Origin: Prevotella sp.
GTDB taxonomy: Bacteria; Bacteroidota; Bacteroidia; Bacteroidales; Bacteroidaceae
DNA length: 12,869 bases
Assembly: GCA_022511055.1 (NCBI GenBank)
Contig: JAFLSH010000053.1
Coordinates: 1-12,869 of the forward strand
Reading direction: 5' to 3'
Position numbers and translations under genes: made by a program. Below the pieces are notes generated by a model that was not told the origin of the DNA, did no database searches, and was given only the letters and a program-made list of their open reading frames with translations. Shown piece by piece: positions 1-9,000 of the stretch; the stretch's first letter is position 1; each line of letters opens with the position of its first letter.

Positions 1-132
1 GGCGTGCTTGGTGCAGAGTTCATCTGGCAGGAAGACCTCAACAAAATCAATGGTCTGAACGCCCTGGTAAAGCAGTATCTTGACCTCATCCAGCAGAAAG
101 GCATGCTTGAGGCCGTGAAGACCATTCTGTAA
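1..132 (+). CDS. uxaB: Tagaturonate reductase-like protein, C-terminal 43 residues (partial)
   Basis: The frame is open from base 1 to TAA at 130-132 and gives 43 residues ending in EKG-type sequence (QQKGMLEAVKTIL). The tail has the pattern W-x2-DL-x4-GL-x3-V-x3-L-x2-I-x2-KGM-x-EAV, which matches from memory the last residues of E. coli UxaB (altronate oxidoreductase / tagaturonate reductase). That enzyme belongs to the polyol-specific long-chain dehydrogenase family and interconverts D-tagaturonate and D-altronate with NAD(H) in the cytoplasm during galacturonate breakdown. The catalytic and NAD-binding parts lie outside the window, so other mannitol-dehydrogenase-family members (mannonate or mannitol dehydrogenases) cannot be excluded. 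It ends 12 nt before uvrA on the same strand, with no terminator visible between them. Confidence 0.6.
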   Translation, partial: GVLGAEFIWQEDLNKINGLNALVKQYLDLIQQKGMLEAVKTIL

Positions 133-144
133 AAAAGAGGAATC

Positions 145-2991
145 TTGAGCGAATATATTGAGATAAAAGGGGCGCGCGTCAATAACCTGAAAAATATTGA
201 CGTGCGCATTCCCAGAAACAAGTTTGTAGTGATTGCCGGGGTCAGTGGCTCCGGCAAATCGTCTCTTGCCTTCGACACCCTGTATGCCGAAGGGCAGCGC
301 CGCTATGTGGAGAGCCTGTCCAGCTACGCCCGACAATTCCTGGGGCGAATGAACAAGCCAGAATGTGACTTCATCCGCGGCATTCCGCCTGCCATAGCCA
401 TTGAGCAGAAAGTGATTTCGCACAACCCGCGAAGCACGGTTGGCACGTCTACGGAAATCTACGAATACCTGCGACTGCTCTATGCCCGCATAGGCCGCAC
501 CATCTCGCCCATCAGCAATCAGGAGGTGAAAAAGCACTCCACGGAAGACGTGGTGCAGCAGATGCTGCGCTATCAGAAGGGAACGAAGTTTGTGGTCATG
601 GCGCCTATCCGGCCTGCCGAGGGGCGCACCATGGAGCAACAGCTGAAAGCATACATTCAGGAAGGCTACACCAGAGTGAGCATACCGCCGTTGCTGCAAA
701 AGGAGGCTCCGGCGATTGGCGGCGACGGCTTTGTGAGGATAGACGAGCTGTTGGAGAATGCCCCCGCCAGCCTGTCGCAGCAGAAAGGCGAGCCAAGCCT
801 CTATCTGGTCATCGACCGTCTGTCGGCCGATGACTCCAAAGACGTGATAGCCCGTCTGGTAGACTCTGCGGAAACTGCGTTCTACGAAGGACACGGCGAG
901 TGCCGCCTGATGTTTCTGCCCTCCAACATCTGCTACGACTTCTCGCTGCGCTATGAGGCTGACGGTCTCACGTTTGAAGAGCCCAGCGACCAAATGTTCT
1001 CATTCAACTCGCCCGTTGGCGCCTGCCCGGAGTGTCAGGGTTTCGGCAATGTCATTGGCATCGACGAGCGGCTGGTCATTCCAAACACGACACTCTCGGT
1101 CTACGAAGGCTGTGTCGTGTGCTGGCATGGCGACAAAATGAAGGAATGGCAGCAATGGTTTATACGCCACGCCACCAAAGACGACTTCCCCATCTTTGAG
1201 CCGTACATGAACTTGACCCGCCAGCAAAAAGACTGGCTCTGGCACGGGCTGCCATCTGACCGAAAAGCAAAGGAGAAGCCTTGTATCGACCAGTTCTTTC
1301 AGATGCTGAAGGAGAATCAGTATAAGATTCAATACCGGGTCATGATGAGCAGATACCGCGGAAAAACGACCTGCCCCAAATGTCACGGCACCCGCCTGAA
1401 GCCCGAAGCCAACTACGTGAAAATTGACGGCTACAGCATTACCGACCTTGTGCAGATGCCTGTCAGCAGGCTGAAGGAGTGGTTTGACAACCTGCAGCTT
1501 TCGCAGCACGATGCAGAGGTGGGAAAGCGCCTGCTTACGGAAATCAAGAGCAGACTGCAATTCCTTACGGATGTGGGACTTAACTATCTGACTTTAAACC
1601 GTCTCTCGAACACGCTGTCGGGCGGCGAAAGTCAACGCATCAACCTATGCACATCGTTAGGCAGCTCGCTGGTCGGGTCGCTTTATATTCTTGACGAGCC
1701 GTCTATTGGACTTCACTCCAGAGACACCGACAGGCTCATTCACGTTCTGAAAGAATTGCAGGCTCTGGGAAATACGGTGGTGGTGGTGGAACACGATGAA
1801 GAAATCATGCGGGCTGCCAACTACCTGATTGATGTGGGGCCGGATGCTGGCAGGCTGGGCGGCGAAATCGTGTTTGAGGGCACTCCGGCGCAATTCCCCG
1901 CCGCAGAGGCTGACAGCCGAAGCCATACCATCAGGTATCTGACAGGAGAGGACAAGATAGCCGTGCCGACTTCACGCCGCCCCTGGAACCGGGCCATCAC
2001 CATCAAGGGGGCGCGCATGAACAATCTCCGAGGCATCAATGTCACGATTCCCCTCAATGTGATAACCGCCGTAACAGGCGTTTCCGGGTCTGGCAAATCC
2101 AGTCTCATCAAGGGCATCTTCTACCCTGCCCTGAAGCGGCACATCGGCGAAGTGTGCGATGCCCCCGGCGAGTACTTAGGACTGGCTGGCGACACGGAGG
2201 CCATCAAGCATATTGAGTTTGTAGACCAGAAGCCCATCGGCAAGTCTACGCGTTCAAACCCAGCCACATACGTTAAGGCATACGATGCCATCAGAGACTT
2301 GTATGCCGACCAGCCGCTATCACAGCAGATGGGCTACACCTCACAGTACTTCTCATTCAATGCCGACGGAGGGCGCTGCGACGAGTGTAAGGGCACTGGT
2401 ACTATCACGGTGGAAATGCAGTTCATGGCCGACCTGGTGTTAGAGTGCGAGACCTGCCACGGCCAGCGGTTTAAGCAAGACATTCTGGATGTCAGATTCC
2501 ACGGAAAGAACATCAACGATGTGCTGAACATGACAATTTCAGAGGCCATTGAGTTTTTCGGCCAACATGGGCAGAAGCTCATTGTCAACCGCCTGAAGCC
2601 CTTGCAAGACGTAGGTTTGGGATACATCAAACTGGGGCAAAACTCCTCATCACTGTCGGGTGGCGAAAACCAGCGTGTCAAATTAGCCTATTTCATCGGG
2701 CAAGAGCGGCAGGAGCCATCAGTCTTTATCTTTGACGAGCCTACCACCGGCCTGCATTTCCACGACATACACCGGCTGTTGCTGTCGATGAACGCCCTTA
2801 TTGAGCGCGGGCATACCATTGTTATTGTCGAACACAATCTGGATGTTATCAAGTGTGCTGACCATGTCATTGACTTAGGGCCGGAAGGCGGCGACCGTGG
2901 CGGCAACCTCATCTGCGCAGGCACACCAGAGGAAATTGCAGCATGTGAGGAAAGTATTACAGGACAGTATTTGAAAGAAAAATTAAAATAA
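145..2991 (+). CDS. uvrA: UvrABC system protein A (excinuclease ABC subunit A)
   Basis: UvrA is the dimeric ATPase that finds bulky DNA lesions and loads UvrB in nucleotide excision repair. The protein is 948 aa, the usual length (about 940). It has two ABC ATPase modules: Walker A GVSGSGKS at 32-39 and 645-652, signatures LSGGESQR 491-498 and LSGGENQR 837-844, and Walker B ILDEPSIGLH around 515-524 and IFDEPTTGLH 862-871. The C-terminal zinc finger is intact, C745-x2-C748-x19-C768-x2-C771, and C410-x2-C413 is also present. Residues about 120-245 correspond to the UvrB-binding part of the first module, which argues for UvrA1 rather than the shorter UvrA2. The first zinc finger keeps only C294-x2-C297; the expected partner pair is replaced near E271-G274. 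The start is TTG, with GAGG at 137-140 ahead of it; the next in-frame ATG lies beyond Walker A and would destroy the first ATPase. The 12-nt gap upstream suggests co-transcription with the preceding gene or a promoter inside it. Confidence 0.95.
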   Translation: MSEYIEIKGARVNNLKNIDVRIPRNKFVVIAGVSGSGKSSLAFDTLYAEGQRRYVESLSSYARQFLGRMNKPECDFIRGIPPAIAIEQKVISHNPRSTVGTSTEIYEYLRLLYARIGRTISPISNQEVKKHSTEDVVQQMLRYQKGTKFVVMAPIRPAEGRTMEQQLKAYIQEGYTRVSIPPLLQKEAPAIGGDGFVRIDELLENAPASLSQQKGEPSLYLVIDRLSADDSKDVIARLVDSAETAFYEGHGECRLMFLPSNICYDFSLRYEADGLTFEEPSDQMFSFNSPVGACPECQGFGNVIGIDERLVIPNTTLSVYEGCVVCWHGDKMKEWQQWFIRHATKDDFPIFEPYMNLTRQQKDWLWHGLPSDRKAKEKPCIDQFFQMLKENQYKIQYRVMMSRYRGKTTCPKCHGTRLKPEANYVKIDGYSITDLVQMPVSRLKEWFDNLQLSQHDAEVGKRLLTEIKSRLQFLTDVGLNYLTLNRLSNTLSGGESQRINLCTSLGSSLVGSLYILDEPSIGLHSRDTDRLIHVLKELQALGNTVVVVEHDEEIMRAANYLIDVGPDAGRLGGEIVFEGTPAQFPAAEADSRSHTIRYLTGEDKIAVPTSRRPWNRAITIKGARMNNLRGINVTIPLNVITAVTGVSGSGKSSLIKGIFYPALKRHIGEVCDAPGEYLGLAGDTEAIKHIEFVDQKPIGKSTRSNPATYVKAYDAIRDLYADQPLSQQMGYTSQYFSFNADGGRCDECKGTGTITVEMQFMADLVLECETCHGQRFKQDILDVRFHGKNINDVLNMTISEAIEFFGQHGQKLIVNRLKPLQDVGLGYIKLGQNSSSLSGGENQRVKLAYFIGQERQEPSVFIFDEPTTGLHFHDIHRLLLSMNALIERGHTIVIVEHNLDVIKCADHVIDLGPEGGDRGGNLICAGTPEEIAACEESITGQYLKEKLK

Positions 2992-3027
2992 ATGTTAATA
3001 AAAAGAACAACTTTCGGTATTTTTTTG

Positions 3028-3035
3028 TAATTTTG
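3028..3035 (+). promoter_or_regulatory. Candidate -7 promoter box for rpoD
   Basis: TAATTTTG fits the Bacteroidota -7 consensus TAnnTTTG. It lies in the AT-rich 117-bp gap between uvrA and rpoD and would give a 5' leader of roughly 65-70 nt. No convincing TTTG -33 element is found 19-23 bp upstream; the nearest, TTTC at 3012-3015, is too close. The 12 bases TTTGTAATTTTG (3024-3035) recur exactly at 4004-4015 in the next promoter, which supports a real element. No other gene or terminator is visible in the gap. Confidence 0.5.
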
Positions 3036-3108
3036 CGGCGCTTTAAGGCTAAATTTTTATATAGAAAGTTGATTTTCAAGCAGTTAAAAACAAAATTAGG
3101 GTATTAAG

Positions 3109-3981
3109 ATGCGACAACTAAAGATTCAAAAGAGTATCACTAATCGTTCCAGTGAGGCTTTGGATAAGTATCTGGTTGAAATAGGCCGGGCACCACTGAT
3201 TAGCATTGACGAGGAGATTGAACTGGCACAGAAGATTCGCAAGGGAGGCCCCGAGGGCGAGCGTGCCAAGGACAAGCTGGTCACTGCCAACTTGCGTTTC
3301 GTGGTGTCGGTAGCCAAGCAATACCAGCACCAGGGACTGACCCTGACCGACCTTATCGACGAGGGGAACATTGGACTGATTAAGGCTGCACAGAAATTTG
3401 ACGAGACCCGTGGATTCAAGTTCATCAGCTATGCTGTGTGGTGGATTCGCCAGTCTATTCTGCAGGCCATAGCCGAGCAGAGCCGTATTGTGCGCCTGCC
3501 GTTGAATCAAGTTGGCTCGCTCAACAAGATTAGCCACGAAATCAACAAGTTTGAGCAAGAACACCAGCGCCACCCTTCAGTGAGCGAGCTGGCGGAAATG
3601 ACCCAGATTGACGAGGAGAAAATCGGGCAGTCTATGATGGCCGATGGGCATCATGTGTCTATCGATGCTCCCTTCCAGGACGGCGAGGACAACTGCATGC
3701 TTGACATCATGGCCTCTGGAGACGACTCCCGTACTGACCGGCAGGTCGACCATGAGTCTATGGCACAGGAACTTAACACTGTGCTGAAGAAAGTGTTGAA
3801 CGACCGCGAGATTCAGATTGTCTGTCAGTGCTTTGGCATTGGCGGCCACGAGAAAGGACTTGAGGAAATCGGCGACCAGCTGGGGCTGACCCGCGAGCGT
3901 GTTCGCCAGATAAGGGAAAAGAGCATCGCCAAGCTGCGCGATTCCGGCAATGCAAAGATTCTGATGAAATATTTGGGCTAA
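3109..3981 (+). CDS. rpoD: Primary RNA polymerase sigma factor, sigma-70 family, Bacteroidota type
   Basis: This is the 290-aa housekeeping sigma factor that directs core RNA polymerase to promoters. Region 1.2 lies at about residues 14-46 (SSEALDKYLVEIGRAPLIS). Regions 2.1-2.4 span about 56-130, with the core-binding stretch TANLRFVVSVAKQY (59-72), DLIDEGNIGLIKA (81-93) and the -10 recognition segment YAVWWIRQSILQAI (108-121). Region 3 spans about 131-205. Region 4 spans about 222-290, with the helix-turn-helix LEEIGDQLGLTRERVRQIREKSI (251-273, split here as LEEIGDQLGL and TRERVRQIREKSI). There is no region 1.1, which is typical of the short (about 287 aa) Bacteroidota primary sigma. It carries a small insertion around GGPEGERAKDK (46-56), and C239 and C241 sit in region 4.1 where the family usually has other residues. 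ATG 3109 gives the standard N-terminus MRQLKIQKSITNR. The stop is 39 nt from the next start. A second rpoD-like gene elsewhere in the genome cannot be excluded. Confidence 0.92.
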   Translation: MRQLKIQKSITNRSSEALDKYLVEIGRAPLISIDEEIELAQKIRKGGPEGERAKDKLVTANLRFVVSVAKQYQHQGLTLTDLIDEGNIGLIKAAQKFDETRGFKFISYAVWWIRQSILQAIAEQSRIVRLPLNQVGSLNKISHEINKFEQEHQRHPSVSELAEMTQIDEEKIGQSMMADGHHVSIDAPFQDGEDNCMLDIMASGDDSRTDRQVDHESMAQELNTVLKKVLNDREIQIVCQCFGIGGHEKGLEEIGDQLGLTRERVRQIREKSIAKLRDSGNAKILMKYLG

Positions 3982-3984
3982 AAT

Positions 3985-4015
3985 TTTGCACCTTCAAGAT
4001 TTATTTGTAATTTTG
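3985..4015 (+). promoter_or_regulatory. Bacteroidota-type promoter directly upstream of the DUF5686-like gene
   Basis: TTTG at 3985-3988 (-33 element) is followed by a 19-bp spacer and TAATTTTG at 4008-4015 (-7 element, consensus TAnnTTTG). Spacing and both boxes fit the phylum consensus. Transcription would begin about 4-7 nt beyond 4015, at or next to the GTG start at 4021. The promoter should drive the DUF5686-like gene, addA and addB independently of rpoD. Confidence 0.6.
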
Positions 4016-4019
4016 AAGG
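3991..4019. repeat. Inverted repeat spanning the -7 promoter box
   Basis: CCTTCAAGATT (3991-4001) pairs with AATTTTGAAGG (4009-4019) around a 7-base loop: an 11-bp stem with one G-T pair. It covers the spacer and the -7 box. There is no T-run on either side, so it is not a normal terminator. It could be an operator or a hairpin at the end of the rpoD mRNA; the function is unknown. Confidence 0.5.
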
Positions 4020-4020
4020 C

Positions 4021-6075
4021 GTGAAATGCAAATGGTTCATCTCACTGATACTGGGCATACTCACAAGTATGCCCAGTTTTGTTCATGCAAGGGTCATCAG
4101 GGTCGACTCGCTGCTGATGAACCGTGTGTACAACTATCAGCGCAACTACACGCACAACATGGGCGAAATGGCCTCGAATGTGTACACCAAGATGCGCTAC
4201 GACATTGACAAGCGCAATGTTACGCTCTTTGCTATTCCGAACATGGAGTCACTGGCACAGGGAGAACGCCATTTCATTACGGAGAGCTACAACCGGCTGA
4301 CGTTCCACAATGACGGGAGCTACGACCTTAAACGGCAGGTGCAGTTCAACACCATTCCCCACAACCAGCGCGCCATGCACCCCTTGCAGGAGTTCCTCTC
4401 TCCTACCCTCTATGACGTGTGCGTATTTCGCGACCACATCTTGTCGCCGTTCCACCGAAGCAACCGCTATGTCTACAAGTTCCACCTTCTGCTGCAAGGC
4501 GACGGCACGGCACTCATCAAGTTCTCGCCGAGGTCGGCCCGAAACACGCAGCTCATCACCGGCGAGGCTACCATCGATTGTAGCACGGGGCGTATCATCA
4601 AGGCGACATTCGAAGGCGAGTTTGACATGATACGCTTCAAGACAGAGACCCTTCAGGGCGAAGACGGGGCGCGCTCGCTGCTGCCCATTGCCTGCACGAC
4701 TGATGCAGACTTCGTGTTCTCCGGCAATAAGATTCGCGCCAATTTCTTTGCCTACTACGACTGTGAGACCACGCTGCCAGACTCCGTCTACCGGCGCAAC
4801 GACAGGGAGCTGATGGATGAGCTGCGCCCCATCAAACTTGACGAGGCCGATCAGCAAATCTACGATGACTACGACATCAAGCATCCCAAGAAACCCAAGC
4901 CTGAGCCTACCGACACCGTAGCTGCCCCAAAGCGCCCTGACTACATGAGGCTTATCTTCTGGGATTACATTGGCAGCAACCTCATCAGCCGTATCGGCGC
5001 AAAAGACGAAGACAACACCAGCTACATCTGGCTGATGCCTATCCTCAGCCCCCAGTACCTGAGCTACAGCCAGCGCCACGGAGTGGCATACAAGATGCGC
5101 ATGAAAGCCAGATACAGCTTCAACCCGCGCCGCTACTTGGACTTCAACCCAACCTTGGGTTACAATTTCAAGCAGAAGCAGTTCTACTTCACCACTCCCC
5201 TGCGCTTTACCTACAATCCCAAGCGCGACGGATACATAGAGATAGTCTATGGCAACGGAAACCGTATTGGTAACTCCACGGTGTTAGACGAAATCAAACA
5301 GGAACACGAAGGCGACAGCATTCCACCAAACTTTGACGATTTGCGCCTTAACGAGTTCTATGACAACCATTTAAGCGTTACAAACAACATCTCTATTTTC
5401 AGCTGGATGGATGCCAAGGGCGGCTTTGTGGCTCACCGCCGAAAGGCCGCAAATCCAGAGGCCATGATTAGCATGGACAAGCCCGACATCTACCGAAGTT
5501 TTGCCCCTATGTTGTCGTTCACGCTCCGGCCGTGGCGCAAGGGGCCCATCATTACGTTAGACTACGAGCGGGGCATCAACGGGATTCTCAACTCCAACAT
5601 GGACTACGAGCGCTGGGAGGCCGATGCCTCTACCAAGCAGCCGCTGCCAGCCATGCGCACACTCAGTCTGCGCCTGGGAGGCGGCGTTTACTCTCGCAGA
5701 GACGGCAACTATTTCATGGACTTCAGCAATTTCCGCGACAACAACCTGCCCGAAGGCTGGAACGATGAGTGGACCGGCCAGTTCCAACTGCTCGACCGGC
5801 GACTGTACAACGAGTCTATGTACTATGTTCGCGCCAATGCAACCTATGAGTCGCCCTTGCTGTTCACTTCGTTCATTCCGCTGCTCGGCCACTACATTGA
5901 GCGCGAGCGTATCTATGCCAGCTCACTGCTGATAGAGAAACGCAAGCCATACACTGAAATTGGCTATGGGTTTATGACCAGATTCACCTCCCTGGCACTC
6001 TTTGCCAGTTTCAATGGTTTCAGATATAACGAGATTGGTTGCAAATTTGAATTTGAGCTTTTCAGAAGATGGTAA
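4021..6075 (+). CDS. Outer-membrane DUF5686-like protein
   Basis: The 684-aa protein starts with a clear signal peptide (residues 1-23: K-C-K, hydrophobic ISLILGIL, then SFVHA before R24), so it is exported. Residues about 50-285 resemble the N-terminal part of DUF5686 proteins of Bacteroidota, including the RDHILSPFHRSNRYVYKF segment followed by GDGTALIKFSPRS. A proline- and lysine-rich linker (about 287-310, KKPKPEP) leads into a region of alternating aromatic and polar residues from about 335 to the end. That region fits a beta-barrel, and the sequence ends in an aromatic residue (FELFRRW). The tail ERERIYASSLLIEKRKPYTE followed by IGYG is typical of the family. It lacks the carboxypeptidase-regulatory-like N-terminal domain that many relatives have, so it is shorter than usual. 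The biochemical role is unknown; related barrels suggest an outer-membrane protein. GTG 4021 is the only start that keeps the signal peptide, and the frame is open back to the rpoD stop. Its last 7 nt overlap addA. Confidence 0.75.
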   Translation: MKCKWFISLILGILTSMPSFVHARVIRVDSLLMNRVYNYQRNYTHNMGEMASNVYTKMRYDIDKRNVTLFAIPNMESLAQGERHFITESYNRLTFHNDGSYDLKRQVQFNTIPHNQRAMHPLQEFLSPTLYDVCVFRDHILSPFHRSNRYVYKFHLLLQGDGTALIKFSPRSARNTQLITGEATIDCSTGRIIKATFEGEFDMIRFKTETLQGEDGARSLLPIACTTDADFVFSGNKIRANFFAYYDCETTLPDSVYRRNDRELMDELRPIKLDEADQQIYDDYDIKHPKKPKPEPTDTVAAPKRPDYMRLIFWDYIGSNLISRIGAKDEDNTSYIWLMPILSPQYLSYSQRHGVAYKMRMKARYSFNPRRYLDFNPTLGYNFKQKQFYFTTPLRFTYNPKRDGYIEIVYGNGNRIGNSTVLDEIKQEHEGDSIPPNFDDLRLNEFYDNHLSVTNNISIFSWMDAKGGFVAHRRKAANPEAMISMDKPDIYRSFAPMLSFTLRPWRKGPIITLDYERGINGILNSNMDYERWEADASTKQPLPAMRTLSLRLGGGVYSRRDGNYFMDFSNFRDNNLPEGWNDEWTGQFQLLDRRLYNESMYYVRANATYESPLLFTSFIPLLGHYIERERIYASSLLIEKRKPYTEIGYGFMTRFTSLALFASFNGFRYNEIGCKFEFELFRRW
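4050..4080 (+). terminator. Terminator-like hairpin inside the signal-peptide codons
   Basis: ACTGGGCATACT (4050-4061) and AGTATGCCCAGT (4066-4077) form a perfect 12-bp stem with a 4-base CACA loop, followed at once by T's (4077-4080, then G and TT). This is the shape of an intrinsic terminator. It lies 69-96 nt after the rpoD stop, within codons 10-19 of the following gene. It may end rpoD transcripts, or attenuate the operon when the signal peptide is not being translated. Confidence 0.5.
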
Positions 6076-9000
6076 CACCATTAACAGTCTATAAAGCCAG
6101 CGCGGGAAGCGGCAAGACTTTCACACTGGCTACAGAGTATATCAAGTTAGTTGTGCGTAACCCGCAGGCGTATCGCAACATTCTGGCCGTTACCTTTACA
6201 AACAAGGCAACGGAGGAGATGAAAATGCGCATACTGAGCCAGCTGTACGGCATTTGGAAACAGCTGCCCGACTCAGGCAGCTACATGGCCAAAGTCTGTC
6301 AGGAGTTAGATGCTTCGCCTGAGTTTGTCAGCAAGCGGGCAGGCATGGCACTGACCCTGCTGCTCCATAACTACAGCTATTTCAGGATTATGACCATTGA
6401 CACCTTCTTCCAGAGCATACTCCGAAACTTAGCGCGCGAACTGGACTTGACGGCCAACCTGCGTGTGAGCCTGAACGACACGCAAATAGAGGAAATGGCC
6501 GTAGACCAGATGATTGACGACCTTCAAACCACGGACATCACGCTGCAATGGATTATGAAGTACATTATGGAAAACATCAGCGATGACAAGTCATGGAACA
6601 TCATTGGAGCCATCAAGCAATTCGGAGGTACTATCTTCAGAGACTACTACAAAAAGGAAAGCAAGCTGCTGAATGAGAAACTGGCCGAGAAAGGCTTCTT
6701 CGACCGCTACACCAAGAACCTGCGTGAGCTGCGGCAGGCAGCCAAGGAACGCATGCAGCACTTGGCAGACGACTTTTTCGACACGCTTGAAGCCGAGGGA
6801 TTGGGCATTGAAGACCTGAGTTACGGCAAGACGGGCGTTGCCGCCTTCTTTCTGAAGATACGCGATGGCATTTTCGACGAAGGCATTGAGGGAAAGCGTG
6901 TTGCCGACTGTTTAGGCAATCCTGAGAAATGGTACAAGAAGACCCACCCCCGCAAGGAGCTGATTCACGCCCTTGCCGACGGTCAGTTAGGGCAGATACT
7001 GCGTACCGCCGTTGAAGAGCGCCCGCGCCAATGGCGCATCTACCAGTCAGCCAACCTGACGCTGCGCCACCTCAACCAGCTGCGCCTGCTCAGTACCATT
7101 GAGTCAAAAGTGCGGCAACTGAACGAAGAGGCCAACCGCTTCTTGCTGAGCGACACGCAGCAGCTGCTCCACACCCTCATTGGCGGCAGCGACTCGCCTT
7201 TCATCTTTGAGAAGACGGGAACGCAGCTGGACCATATTATGATAGACGAGTTTCAGGACACCTCTTCGGTGCAATGGCAGAACTTCAGCATACTGCTACG
7301 CGAAACCATGAGCCACCAGGATGCCGAGAATCTCATTGTTGGCGATGTGAAGCAGAGCATCTACCGCTGGCGGTCAGGAGACTGGCGGCTGATGAACGAC
7401 ATTGAGCAGCATTTTGCCAATGGCACCATCCGTGTCAGGACACTGGACACCAACTATAGGTCTGAGCCGAATATCATTGCGTTCAACAACGCATTTTTCC
7501 AGAAGGCTGTTGACTGGGAGTGCCAGCAACTGGACCAGTCGCCCGATGTGGAGCAGCTGCGCAAAGCCTACGCCGATGTTCAGCAGCATAGCAGACCGGG
7601 GCGCGAGGGCACAGGACTGGTGGAAATCAGGCTGCTGCCCTCTGACGACTATCAGCAGCAGGTTATTGCTGCCATGGGCGAGACCATCTCACGCCTTCTT
7701 GGCGCAGGCATCTCAGAAAGCCAGATAGCCATCCTTGTGCGCACCAACAACCTCATTCCCGTTATTGCCAACACGCTGATAGAACAGGTGCCGGGCATTA
7801 ACATTGTCAGCGACGAAGCCTTTCGGATTGACTCCTCACTGCCCGTGATGCTGATTGTGCAGGCGCTCCGCTTCCTTGCCCAGCCAGACAACTTGCTGGC
7901 AAAGGCATTCATCATCAAGCATTTGGGAGCTATGCCCCAAGGACTTGACAACCGTGACGAGCTGCTCACCATGCCGCTTTACGAACTGGCGGAATGCCTG
8001 GCTGAAGTCTTGCAGCTCAGTCGGTACAACGGGCAGAGCGCCTATCTCTGCGCGTTTTTCGACCATCTTTCCGAGTTTATTGCCGACAACGGCTCTGACA
8101 TTGAAGACTTTCTGAAAGAGTGGGATGAGACCATCTGTGCGAAAAACATTCAAAGCGATGAAGTCAACGGCATTCGGCTCATCAGCATCCACAAGTCCAA
8201 GGGCCTGGAGTTCGACAATGTCATCATTCCGTTCTGCGACTGGGCATTGGAGAAGCAGAGTGGAAACATTCTGTGGTGCCGCCCGACGGAAAGCCCGTAC
8301 AACGAGCTGCCCTTAGTGCCAGTTGACTACAATCGGAACGGCATGGCAGGCACCATCTATGAAGCTGACTACCAACAGGAGCATTTCCAGAACGTAGTCG
8401 ACAATCTCAACCTGCTCTACGTGGCCTTCACCCGCGCCAGCCACAATCTGTTCGTGATTGGCCGCCGCGGCACCAGCTCTTCGCGCTCGGCAGTCATTGA
8501 ACAAGTGCTTCCGCAGCTGACTGACGGTGAGCTGACCGGGCTTCAGGACAGCAACTCTGCCTTATCGTTCCAGCTCGGCACACTCTACACGAAAACGGCC
8601 GCCAAGCACGACAAGGCAGCAACCCGCAACGTGTTTCTGAAGGAAGCAGAGAGCCAGCAGTCAGACTTTGTTTCGTTCAGGGCAAAGGCCGATTTCCGGC
8701 AGAGCAATCAGAGCCGCGACTTCATCGGGCAGCCCGACGAGCCTGCCGAGCAGCCTGATGCGGGCAGCTACATTCAGTTGGGCAGCTTGCTGCACAAGGT
8801 CTTTTCAACCATTCGCACCACAGCCGACATAGACGGTGCCCTTCAGCAGCTGCACCTCGATGGCATACTTCCCAGCAAGGGCATCAGTGCGGAACAGCTG
8901 ACAGACATGCTCAAGAAAAGACTTGAACAGCCGAAAGTAAAAGACTGGTTTTCTGACCGTTGGAAACATTTCAACGAGTGCAGCATTCTCACCGTAGAAG

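Noticed and set aside
1000..1560. 186-codon minus-strand frame within uvrA
   Set aside because: It is a shadow of the uvrA reading frame, whose motifs are intact throughout.
3008..3071. CAACTTTC (3008-3015) and GAAAGTTG (3064-3071) flanking the rpoD promoter box
   Set aside because: The 8-bp arms are 48 bp apart in AT-rich DNA, which can easily occur by chance, and nothing else supports a loop or operator.
4249..5079. 276-codon minus-strand frame opposite the DUF5686-like gene
   Set aside because: The plus-strand frame has a signal peptide, family features and coupling to addA; the minus frame is a consequence of codon bias.
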